A stretch of DNA of 64,000 bases from Cyrtodaria siliqua. Taxonomy: Eukaryota; Mollusca; Bivalvia; Adapedonta; Hiatellidae. Below the pieces are notes generated by a model. It ran no database searches and was not told the origin of the DNA. It worked only from the letters and a program-made list of their open reading frames with translations. Positions within the stretch are counted from its first letter, which is position 1, and every line of letters begins with the position of its first letter. This document shows, in pieces, positions 53,236 through 64,000 of the stretch. The stretch is taken from assembly GCA_037043455.1 (NCBI GenBank), contig JAWPHD010011269.1, positions 1 through 64,000 of the forward strand, read 5' to 3'. The position numbers were made by a program, and so were the translations under genes.

Positions 53236-54780
53236 CCACCCTTACCCCCTACGCACACACACTCTTCATAACAGTTGTCAAAATTATACACATATTAACC
53301 GCGATTCTATTTTCTGAAAATCAAATATAGTTTAACAGTATTTAGAAAACAGAGTGCATTTGACTGTTACACGACCTCGTCTATTTGTTTAAATATTTGT
53401 TGAGAGGGTAGACTGCACGTTTCGTTGCCCATTACACTCTCTTCTTCATTTCATTTTATTTTAGTCCAGGCAAAAGATACATATATACATTAGTTACAAT
53501 AATCATAGTGTTATAATAAACATAAATGATCAAGATGATATCAGATAGAATGTACCACATCACAAAGTTTCTTATATCACAGATTTGAATATCATAAAAT
53601 GCTTTGAATTGTGAAAGTATATCATATATGCACTAGCGTTGTTACACCCACGTCAATAGGACAACAGCATGGAGTACTGATCGATATATCTCATAAATAT
53701 GGAATGTACATAAAGAATCTGTCACGGCAGCAGGGAAAGGGTGACGAGGAAGTACGACGAGGAAGCACGACGTAGCGTTGGTAATGAGACCACTCACTTA
53801 GGAAAGGTCGAATCACGAGGGAAAAACATATACCGCATGTCGGTATGTTTACAGAATTATTTGCCAATTGTAAATGGAAGTGAAAAGTAGAAATGTCTTC
53901 ACAAGAGTGTGGGATTTAAGCAACAGAGAGCCCTCTCTGTGGAAGGGAATTAAATAGTGGACGGCCGGGATACGCAACGCCACCGACAACTAAACGGAAA
54001 TTAACAAAGACCGGGTTAGACAATCAGTAATGAGCATGGACCAGTTCAGTGATGAACAGACCCACTTACTTCAGAGGGGTCACAGTCTGATAATGGCCAT
54101 GGCTAATGATCGAACCTGTGACAAAGTAATAAACACATTTTTGATAATTATGTTTACATAGATTACTTTGATCTGTCGCAGGAGCATACAACTTAAACAT
54201 GTATTACTCTTGGAGGTCCATTTTGATATAATAGAAAATGCATTTAGCTTTCCATGAACATACATACAATGTGTTTGCTAGACATAACAGGTAACTATTT
54301 CTTAATTTTCTGAACAAAGCATGTAATATTTTAAAGGCAATGTGTTTCAGTTGCGTACTAAATGTACAAATGCATTTAATTAGGCCTTACTAGTATGTAC
54401 CTTCTGAATACATCCGTTAAGTAGGTCAACGCCAGGTATGGTTGCCTTCTGTATGTTTATATTTAAGAAAATTTAAGCTGTCATTGGAGAAGTTGTTTAT
54501 ATATGTCATATATAAAGGCAATTTAAACTGTCATACGAGAGGTGAGGCACTAACTTGATAGAAGATCATGTTCTTTGCCACCTGTAAAGAGACGAGGGAC
54601 GTCCTGGTCGAAGGTGTTGAATATCGTCGTAATGTAATAAGATGTGATGACTGTTGTCCCTTTGTCGATGATTCGAATCCTAGTTTTACCACTATGCCAT
54701 ACAACAGTCAGTGCCATATAAATTAAGCAGCAAAAGCAGCGTGCTTGAAAACTTCAACTTTTCCCTGTCTTCTGACGTGT
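53236..54780. other. No supported gene
   Basis: The stretch holds A/T-rich unique-looking DNA with isolated short repeats. I see no gene or element that I can support. Confidence 0.35.
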
Positions 54781-57000
54781 TTCTTATGCAGCATACTTAT
54801 CTCTCTCCCATAAACATGAACTACTTTTATCTCTTGTTTGTGTTTTTTGCTTCCAAGTGAACCCTTTACAGTATTTATTGACATTCACATTAGCGGCTGT
54901 TTATGACATTCACACTAGCGGCTGTTTAGTGTTATATGGCGGCTGCAAAAAGTCGCCTCGACTGCAAATCAGTAGTGTTCTTGTCCAGTATTTGTGGCTT
55001 TAAAATATAGAATACAGCTGAAGCCGGTGCTAAGAGGCGCGAGAAGTGTTGCACCTTATATTAACTCATATGAACAGACACAATAAAACGGATCTGCAAC
55101 TTTTCTCTCTTGTTTAAGTTTATTGCTTCCAAGGGATCCCGTTTTCAATATTTTATTGACATCCACACTAATGTTTGTTTTTGTCGATTGGCGGCTGTAA
55201 AATGTCGCCCCGACTATCCATCAGTAGCGTTATTACTTACGGGTCATTTGGGACCATCAAGTCCAATCTGTGTGGCGTTAAAGTAAAATACCGCTTCAGC
55301 CCTTGCATTGGGGCGTGAGAGGTATTGCACCGTATATTACCTCTCATGAACAGACTGAATAAAAACGATCTGCTATATTTCTCTTTTGTTTGTGTTTGTT
55401 GCTTCCGAGGAATCCCCTTTTCAATATTTATTGACATTCACACTAGCGTTTGTTCAGTGCTGTGTGGCGACTGATTAAGACGATTAAGCCGGTGCTAAAG
55501 GCGTGAGAGGTTTTGTACCTTATAATTTTATTGCCGCTCATGAACAGGTTTAATAAAACGAGTCTGCTGCTTTTCTATCTTGTTTGTGTTTGTTGCTTCC
55601 AAGGTATCCACCTTTAGGTATTTATTGACATAAACAGACACAATACACCCGATCTGCTATTTTTCTCTCTTGTTTGTGGTTGTTACTTTCAGTTGATCCC
55701 CTTTTCGGTATTTATTGACATTCACACTCGCGTTTGTTTAGTGCTGTGCGGAGGCTGTAAAAAATCGCCCGACTACAAATCAGTAGTGTTATTACTTACT
55801 GGTTCTTTGGGATCATCAAGCCCAATAGTTGTGGATTTAAAGTAGAATACCGCTTAAGCCGGTACTAGGGTGCGTAAGATGTTCCTATTTTATATAACCT
55901 CTCAGGAACGGACTCAGTAAAACCGATCTTCTACTTTTCTCTCTTACTTGTGTTTGTTGTATCCAAATGATTCCCATTTCAGTGTTAATTGACATACACA
56001 CTAGCGTTTGTTAAGTGCTGTGTGGCGGCTGTAAAAAGTCGTCCCGGCTACAAATCAGTAGTGTTTTATGCTGAAAAAGATTTCGAAGAAGTTCGATAAT
56101 GGGCCATTCATTATTCAGGTGATCGATTTAGGGCCATCTTGGCCCTCTTGTTTATTAAGTCAATTACTCGCATACCAAAAGCCTTACAGCATTCAAACTT
56201 CATACACACTTACATCTATATGGCAACATTATGTTCCTACCCAAATCAGGTCCATATAACTTGCCTTTTTAATATTACACTTAACATTGTGTTACTCCAT
56301 TTTGTAGGCAACCCATAACCCAGGGCATTTAGCTGGCCATTTGGTTCCCTTGGACACATTTTCTAGTTACTTACTGGATCTGTCAATTTATTCAAATATG
56401 AGAAAAATAATACTTGGAAACATAAAGCCAACAGGTTTGACTATAACTTTTAATAAAGACGTAAAGATTACAGTGACATAATGTTTGTGTAAAACGGACT
56501 CAGGATGTAGTCGTGACAACTTTATCAAGTCCCAACGTTGTGGCTTTAGAGTAGAATACCGCTTAAGCCGGTGCTAGTTGGGACGTAAGAGGTGTTGCAC
56601 CTTATATTAGCTCTCATGAACAGACTGAAACAAAGAGTCTGCTACTTTTCTCTCTTGTTTATGTTTATTGCTTCCAAGTGTTGCCTTTTTCAATATGTAT
56701 TGACATTCACACCAGTGTTTGTTTAGTTCTGTGTGGCGGCTGTAAAACTTCGCCACGACTACAAACCAGTAGTGTTATTACTTACTAGTCCTTTGGGAGC
56801 CTCAAGCCCAATCTTTGTGGATTTAAAATAGAATATCGATTAAGCCGGTGGTAGGGAGTGTGATAGTTGTTGCACCTTATATTGTACCTCATGAACAGAC
56901 TCAATACAACCGAGTCTGCTAATTCTTTCTCTATTATTTGTGTTTGTTGTTTCCAAGGGATCCCCTTTTCGGTATATATTTAACTACGTAATGTCTCACT
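54781..57000. repeat. ~300-bp satellite-like array
   Basis: About seven diverged units carry, in order, TTTCTCTCTTGTTTGTGTTT, a TTCCAAG(G/T)GATCCC word, TATTTATTGACATTCACACT, GGCGGCTGTAAAA, CAGTAGTGTTATTACTTAC and a GCTTAAGCCGGTGCTA segment. Unit starts lie near 54790, 55090, 55380, 55650, 55935, 56645 and 56935. An unrelated block interrupts the array at about 56068-56510. Confidence 0.8.
56068..56510. mobile_element. Repeat insertion in the satellite array
   Basis: This block breaks the ~300-bp periodicity. It contains GGGCCATCTTGGCCCTCTTG, the complement of an AAGAGGGCC-type end like that of the 7968 element, so it may be a non-autonomous member of that family. Its borders are approximate. 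Confidence 0.4.
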
Positions 57001-58467
57001 AAACAATTACAGCCCTTGCGACCGACGGTAGAACATTATTGCGCTTAAAACAAAAAGAGCTGTGTTATTCGGCTCTTGTTTATTTCTAAAATTGTGCAAA
57101 TATTTTCTCTTTTGTTTGTTCCAGGTGACAGGAATGGGACAAGTTCATGATTTCATACAGGTCTGGATATGCCTGAATGTGTTTGAGCCCATATCTGAGA
57201 ATCTAATACAGGGTAGTGATACATTTGAAAATGAAAATGAAATGGAGCAATTCAAGAGGGTCTCTACAAACTATGAACAAGCAAATTGGTAGACCGCTTG
57301 TTTTTTGCTGGATATTTCGAGCAACAGACGTTAAGTTTCACAAAGAAAACATGTTTAAGAAAATCCAGGAAATTTTACAGTGGTCCAGTGAGGCCCTTCT
57401 ACACATGTAGAGCAATGTAAAAACAATTGTTTATTTCTTTATTCACAATGCAATTACCGTTATTAATGTAATACAAGTTCTGTCTGCGAACCATGGCCGC
57501 AATGAAAAGTACTATGTTTTGTCAACACTGTAGGTCCTTTATTTTTAATCAGATCTTCACCAAACGTTTTAGATTGTTTACATCAATCAACGCTCGGACA
57601 AGTTTGAAAACTAGCCCTATTTGACTCGCACTGTCATCGTTCATTGTTGTAGTCCCATTAACACATGTAATCACTCGTCTTAACGATTCCCTTGCAAACC
57701 ACTTGTTGCAGAATGGAAAAAATCAAGATACAAACATACAGGAAGATACGCATTCTGTTTAATTTCGGTATAGCATATAAAATATACCATCTATGAATAG
57801 CTATTCCATATTTTCTCATTCAAGGAGTTTTGAATTTCGTCCAGTAATTGTTTAGGATTCACAAAGACTGGTTCGTATGTCAAAAGTACAATCATTTCGT
57901 TTGCATCAATTTGTTCCATGGACGAATTATACATTTTGATCTAAACGCTAGCTATGTTCCATTTCTTGTTCCAAGAGTTTTTAACCAAACTGCGTTTTAG
58001 TTCCTCTTCGGATTTGATGATGCGGAACTGTTCTGTAAGCGTTGCTTGTTTAGATGTCTTGGAGACGGGAACCAATGTTAGGCATACGGTATAGTATGTC
58101 TGATATATGAGTTTGCTGATAAACTTACATGTACCTTTGATGTGTATCCTTCCAGTTGGACAATGCACCTGTCGACAATCGCTCTGGAAAATATGTGAAC
58201 ATTTACTCGTAGTCTATAGAACAGTATATATGAGAACATTCAGATAAATCGAGGGTTCAACGCAACACAGTTGTATCTTCTGGAACATATTGAAACATTT
58301 ACTCATATTGTTATTTGTATAGGAGTCCGTAACTGCATATATATTTTTGGTACAATGTATTGCCATTAGTATTCATTTCTTATTATGAATGGTATGTGCC
58401 CTTTGCGGGAAATATGTCACTCACCTTGTTCTATACATTGCGTATCAGCTTTATACATTACTGTGTA
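57001..58467. other. No supported gene
   Basis: Short open frames on both strands show no recognisable domain, and no repeat structure is evident. I see nothing to annotate. Confidence 0.35.
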
Positions 58468-59001
58468 TTAAAACGAATGTAGCGCCACTGCCAAACCATC
58501 TTTATTATTGAGAGTTCTGAAACTATTGAATAAAGGTGAAAGAAATGATAAACAAAGAAGATATGATTATTTGATTGTTCTGTCGAAACGGATATGGAAC
58601 CCGCCATTTTGAGAGCTATGACATCACAGTTCTAATGACCATATATGGAGTATTTATAATTATGAAAATTTACTGATTAAGAGGGAAAACATGAAAGCAA
58701 ATGTATGAAAAATAGGCATACTTAATGGCAATAATGCTTTATATGACCAGTAAAGACAGTAAATGATTTTGAATTCATTTGCATCGACTTTTTTTGCTTT
58801 AAATGATATTGATCATTATTCCATATATGGTAATTTGGAACTATGACATCATAGTTCTCAAAATGGCGTCTCCCATATCCGTTTTATAACAACCTTCAAA
58901 TTTGTTTATCATCCGATTTTGATAAGTCTTTCACCTTTTCCCAAGTTTTTCAGAACTCTCAATAATAAAGCTGTTTGGCTGTGGCGCTACATTCCCTTTA
59001 A
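58468..59001. mobile_element. 534-bp fold-back element (MITE)
   Basis: The ends AATGTAGCGCCACTGCC and GGCTGTGGCGCTACATT are inverted complements, and the match continues inward through TTTATTATTGAGAGTTCTGA and, further in, ACATCACAGTTCT against AACTATGACATCATAG. Most of the element therefore pairs with itself. The outermost bases read TTAAA on both sides. It has no coding capacity. Confidence 0.8.
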
Positions 59002-60970
59002 GGTTCATTCCGTTAATACAATGTGACGTGTATTAGATTGGCACTGCATTACTGATTCCTATTAATTGGTAAAGTAAGTTGATTACTATCTAAATACGTA
59101 GTATAGTATATTATCTTATAGTATATAAAAACATGAGAACATTCATATAAATCGAGGGTCCAGCGCAGCACATTTGTATCTTCTGGAAAATATTGATATT
59201 GTATGACAGAATATGAAAACATGAGAACACTCATATACATCGACTGTTCAGCTCAGCACAGTTGTGTCTTCTTTTTTTATTTATATTAAGTTATGCCACT
59301 GTTGCGTTGAACCCGCGAAATAATTTCATTCACAATACATAATGGGTTATGGCGAGCACAGTCGTGCATCAGCTGTATCACACGGTATCCAACTAGGTTC
59401 ATATCTCATAAATTATATGTACACGGACAAAGTCTTAATTCAATATTTATTTTGAAACACACACTAATGTATGAGAAGAATTAAAAAAAAATGCTTCTGG
59501 CCATCTCATAAATACATTTAAAGAAACTAACCCGCCACATAACGGCAAAATTACACTACAAAACCGTTATCAATACCGTTCAATAAAACTCTATCCAGGT
59601 GTTAAGGTCATATAATAATATATGTTTCGATTAAAACATATAGGTTTATTGACTGGTTATTAAGATACCCATGATTGAATGTGCGAAAATGAATTATGAG
59701 TTGGTAACTTAATTCGACACTCCAGTTTTGAGGTTTGGCCTGGCAGGTTAAAGCCGTTTATATTGTGTCAATAGAGTTTGTTTACGTTATATATATATAT
59801 ATATATACTTCGTCGTCAGAAGGTTTAGAAACAATGTGAATATTTTGTAATATTTGGCTGTTGTTGGCGGGATAGCTACTTTAAAGTTGGTGTTTAAAGT
59901 TCTCCGGCCATGTTTTGTTTCATGAACATGTTTATGTTTTTTTAAATCGAAATCAATACACAACAATATATATTTACAATTCAACACATTGCAATATCTG
60001 TGATGATTATTTGATGACGTAGAAAACTTTGAACAGGTAAATTAATCCACAGGTAAATGTATTTATCAATTATCTGGCAATAACTGTGCAGCTATACAAT
60101 TCCGATTTACCTCATTTTCCCTTCCAGTCACGCAGTGGTAAAGTAGTACCTACGTCATGCAAATAATACTTATTTTTACATACAACTTTGTAGCGGTTTT
60201 AAATATATGTTTCTCTCCTGGACTATCAAGAAATGTTCACATGTTTAAGAGTTAAATTTGTCAATTGATAATACTACAAATAGGGTGGCCGAGTGCTATA
60301 AGATCAAGAATGACTTGGTATGTTTTGCAACACTGGAAAAAGGCCAGTTGTCAGTCGACTTGAAAATGTAAGACACGTGTTTTAGCCCTATGTTGTCAGT
60401 AATACACATGTCCAATTGATTGAACATTGTTTAAAGTTATAATATGTTATCTTCCATTTTTTCACGTGCCATTTTGTAGCCGGATAGACAGATGGAGACT
60501 AAACCTATCAGAAACCGGCAGGGTACAACACAGACATACTAAACGAACGATTCGACCTTCTTACCAGTCTTTAAGGACTATCGGTCAGCCATCTTTGATC
60601 CAAAAAATCCAAAATCGATGAGATATGGTCAAGTGAATTTTTCAACGATGTACGCATTTTAGGCACGAGCAATGTCAACCATATAGTACATGACAGTAAT
60701 TCAACACTATTGATGTGAACATAATATTAGAAAGAATACTTATATGGCAGAAATTGTGCGCTTTATATTCGAAAAGTTTGATACAGTTTTACTCATTTTT
60801 TTTTTTATGTGAAATAAACTGGTCCATAAAATAGTCCAGCGAGTGTAGACGAGACATCATTTCTGAATAAAATAAGCCATGTTATCACATCATCCAAAAT
60901 TCGAAGTACACCAATGTTAAAACTTTCAAAGTTTTGGCACTGACGGGTTTTAATTGTCAAACTATTATAA
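59002..60970. other. No supported gene
   Basis: A short (AT)n run lies at 59788-59807. A diverged duplication (CATGAGAACATTCATATAAATCG) recurs near 58230, 59130 and 59220. Nothing else can be supported. Confidence 0.4.
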
Positions 60971-60974
60971 ATGG

Positions 60975-61170
60975 TTCCCCATACCGCATGGTTTACAATT
61001 CAAGTAGGGGTTGGGGTGGGGAGGGGAATCACGTAGTTTTAAAATGGCGGAACATAAGAGAAAACAATCCTGTTTCACCATACCGCATGGTTTACAACTC
61101 AAGTGGGGGTTGGGGTGGGGAGGGGAATCACGTAGTTTCAAAATGGCGGAACATAAGGGAAAACAACCCG
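60975..61170 (+). repeat. 99-bp tandem duplication with G-rich core
   Basis: Two copies with a 99-bp period (CATACCGCATGG at about 60979 and 61078) each contain GGGG-TT-GGGG-T-GGGG-A-GGGG (61007-61026 and 61106-61125), a canonical four-run quadruplex motif on the plus strand. The open frame through them is probably a repeat artefact. Confidence 0.85.
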
Positions 61171-61239
61171 CTTCGAAGTAAGATTTTCTTTATAGTTTCT
61201 TTATTATTTTACGCATTCTCAGGTAATATAGTGCAAAGT

Positions 61240-64000
61240 ATGCGGAATTTTTATTCCATAACTTTAATTGTTGGTTCTTATGAATCACTTATAGGGCACT
61301 ATACCGATGAAGTTTCAGATGGCGGGTGTTATGCTTTCGAAGTTATCGTGCAGAATGCATATTTCAATAAAAGGCCTTGGCGGCCTTGACCTTTGACCTG
61401 CTAACCCCAAATCCAGTAGGGCGGATTCAGTCATCCAAGTCACTATACCTATGAGTTTCATGAGTGTGGGTATTCCGGTTTGAAAGTTATCGCACGGAAT
61501 GTTTTTTTACACAAAAGATCATGGCTACCTTGACCTTTGACCTACTGACCTATGAAGCAATATAGTTACTTCTTTCATCAAGAGCGACAATGTACCTATG
61601 AAGTTTCATGCATGTGGTTTTTATAATCCAGGAGTTATTGCTTGTAATATATATGTCATTATGAGGTCATGGTTACCTTGACATTTGACCTACTAACACT
61701 AAAAACAATAGAACTCCTCCCCTCAGCAAAGGCAATTAAACTATGAAATTTCATGAGCATGTTATATTTACGGAGTTATTGCGCTGGATGCGCAGTTCTA
61801 TACAAGGTCATGACGACCTTGTCATTTGACCGAGTAAACCCAATGGCACCAGGTTTCTTCCGCTGACCAAGGGCAAGTTAACAATGAAGTTTCATGAGGA
61901 TGAGTACGATTTCGAAGTTATCGTTCGTAGTGCGTATTGCCACACGAGTTCAATGCAACCTTGACCTTTAACCCTCAATAACATTTTACCCCTCACCAAG
62001 GGCAATGTACCTGATAGGTTTTATTATGGTGTGTGTTCTGTCTTTGAAGCTAAATTGCTGATATGCGTATTTTTATATGAGGCCATGACGACCTTGACCT
62101 TTGACCGACTGACAAAAAAAAAGACAGGGTTTTACCTCTCAAAACGGGCAATGTATCATAATGGTTTTATGAAGGAACTGGAGTGATTACGAAGCAAAAT
62201 ATAGCATCTTTCAATAAATCAGAACCATAACTATGAAAATACTAATCCGTTCTAGCTGGGTTTTTTTAACTCTTTGAAGTCTTTATTTATATCAACACCC
62301 TGGCTGACTCTGGTATATATCAAATATACAAAATGAAGATGTTAGGGTGTTCACAATACACACTATGGCATATTCTAGTAAAAATGGACATTAACCTTTG
62401 TTTTACTACTCCGATCTAGGTGGGTTTCGCACTTGTCCGAGCTTTTATTAATATCAACAATCTGGCCAAGTTGGGTAAGAAATGCATGAAAAAACGAGCT
62501 AGAGTGCTAGCAAAGAAAAACATAGTTTTCACCCAAATACATAAGGGCAATAACTCTGGTGTTTCAAATCCGACTTAGTTGTATTTCAAACTCGTTCGAG
62601 CAAAATTTGATAAATATCAGATGAATGAAGGTGCTAGAGCACCAAAAAGGAAACTTTTAACAGGCGACGGACGGATGGACGGACGAAAAGCGGTCACAAT
62701 AGCTCCAGTGAGCATGAGGCTGATGTGAGCTAAACAAAACTGTCGCAATTTTCTTAATAGTTGTTGAGAAAATGTTCAACAAATCATTAATCTCAGTATA
62801 CAGACATGGTACACAAGTGCGGCGTTATTTTGTTTTATCACATAACTTACGGTGTGGGAGTGGAATAACAACATTCTATATTTTCGATATGTCACTAGTT
62901 ATATAAGTATGTAAATAAGCCTAGTATACGCTATCAAAAAAATTCGATAATGACTATGATCCAATTCCCACGGTTTATGTCGGTTCCGCATGTAAAGCTA
63001 CAGGCAAAATGCAATAAAAGTCGTTCTCATTCATTATTGAATTATGAATTTAAAGTTTTATTAAACTCGTTAGCAAAAATGATATAATGCTCGGCAAGAG
63101 CCTCGCATTGCATCATTTTGCCAACTCGTTTAATAAATTCAATAATGAATGAGTACTCATGTAAGATCCTCTATGTATATACCGGAAACCTTTAAAAACA
63201 AACAAAAACAAACAAAACAAAAACGGGAGGCTGGACTCTAGGATATATTAAACAATCATTTTTGAAAAATAAATGTCGACACAAGGATTCTTGAGAGAAC
63301 ATTTGTTAAGGTTTGGGCTATTTAGCAACACAATTTACATTACTTAAAATAAAACTGTTTATATACAGCAACATGCACAAATGTCTATGCCAAGTCCATG
63401 TGTTTATCAAGATTTAACAGTTTTCGAGTTACTCTCCAAACTATCTTGACAAAATTACATGTTTCCATGGAAAGGCCAACAAGTTGATATATAAGACATG
63501 TTTATAAATCAAAAGGCATGGACGACTACTATACTGATACGCGTTTCGTCAAACTAAAAGAAACAAGAGCGCCGCCTAACGGGGCATTATACGCCCGTTT
63601 CCTAAGTTTTTTTGTTAAAAGTATTTCCTAAGTGTCAGATCTTACCTTTGACCTTCTAACAAAAAAATAACTGACAGGTGATGTTGTTTAACCAAGAGCA
63701 CTACTTGTATAAAGTTTCAAGGAATTTGTCATGATCAGGTGACAGTGACCTTGACATCTGACCTACTAAGCCCAAAAGTGATAGGGTTCCTCCTCTGACC
63801 AAACGCAATGTATCTATGAAGTTTCATGAGTGTGAGTGTTGTGGTTTCAGTTATTTAGAGGAATGTGTATTTCCATATAAGGTCATGGTGACCTTGACAT
63901 TTGGCCTACTGACCCCAAAGACCCCAAAGACGATAAGGTTCTTTCTCTTGCCAACGTCAATGCACATATAAAGTTTCATCAGTGTTGTGGTTTTGATGTT
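61240..64000. repeat. Distal copy of the ~165-bp-unit repeat
   Basis: The same blocks as 700-2760 in the same order and orientation: ATATTTACGGAGTTATTGCGC near 61770, GACCTTGACCTTTGACC units, the later non-coding block, a GGCGACGGACGGATGGACGG tail near 62665, and the ATATACAGCAACATGCAC segment at about 63362. New units of the family resume from about 63640 to the window end. Confidence 0.75.
63027..63153. mobile_element. 127-bp palindromic MITE inside the distal repeat
   Basis: CATTCATTATTGAATT at the left pairs with AATTCAATAATGAATG at the right. The arms continue through TTATTAAACTCGTTAGCAAA against TTTGCCAACTCGTTTAATAA to a GGCAAGAGCC-like loop. The proximal copy of the repeat lacks it, so it inserted later. 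Confidence 0.75.

Noticed and set aside
57062..57410. Possible host gene fragments
   Set aside because: Two short overlapping frames have no domain, no splice evidence and no homology I recognise.
700..64000. CRISPR array
   Set aside because: The tandem repeats have no unique spacers and this is an animal nuclear sequence.

Overview
The window looks like a stretch of animal nuclear genome, most likely a bivalve mollusc. It is AT-rich, dense with transposons and minisatellites, and poor in host genes. The host genes I can support are two single-exon B-box (TRIM-like) paralogues on the minus strand. The species call rests on the style of these B-box proteins and the repeat families, not on a marker gene.

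Layout. 1-545: decayed end of a Polinton/Maverick (polymerase C-terminus and terminal-repeat remnants) cut by the 3' end of a reverse-transcriptase (RT) element. 700-2760: a GACCTTGACCTTTGACC-containing repeat, seen again at 61.2-64 kb. 3.4-5.8 kb: B-box gene A, with a 45-bp coding minisatellite and one frameshift. 7.5-11.5 kb: minisatellite DNA holding a 2.3-kb repetitive element. 11.5-14.96 kb: coding relics and an RT-element relic. 15.4-16.7 kb: a dead Tc1-like transposon. 17.6-19.6 kb: intact B-box gene B. 19.9-23.6 kb: repeats and minisatellites.

23,791-39,393 is the centrepiece: an end-to-end Polinton/Maverick (adintovirus-like) element of 15,603 bp. It has 405-bp terminal inverted repeats (6 mismatches) and a perfect 6-bp target duplication, GTTCAA. 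It carries about 15 genes in divergent blocks: protein-primed DNA polymerase B, a Cys-rich VLTF3-like factor, a membrane protein, a conserved core-block protein, a histone-H1-like basic protein, packaging ATPase, fibre-like protein, penton-type minor capsid protein, small structural proteins, double-jelly-roll major capsid protein, adenain-like protease, a PLA2-domain protein, chromodomain integrase and a small acidic-tailed protein. Together these describe a virion-forming, integrating dsDNA virus. This copy is dead: polymerase, capsid and other genes carry stops or frameshifts, and the fibre gene holds a retroelement fragment. The most interesting signals are a textbook -1 ribosomal frameshift site joining the PLA2 and integrase frames, repeated promoter-like motifs at the start codons that fall into two classes, and 220-bp palindromes at both ends.

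39.5-51.1 kb is a nested LINE system. An EN-RT LINE with a 2A-like peptide motif is split by an I-like LINE (ORF1 with CCHC, ORF2 with EN-RT-RNase H) flanked by a 13-bp target duplication. The inner LINE is itself split in ORF1 by about 2.2 kb of unidentified DNA. 51-64 kb has no convincing gene: minisatellites, a tRNA-derived SINE, a roughly 300-bp satellite, fold-back MITEs, a G-rich duplication and the distal copy of the 700-2760 repeat.
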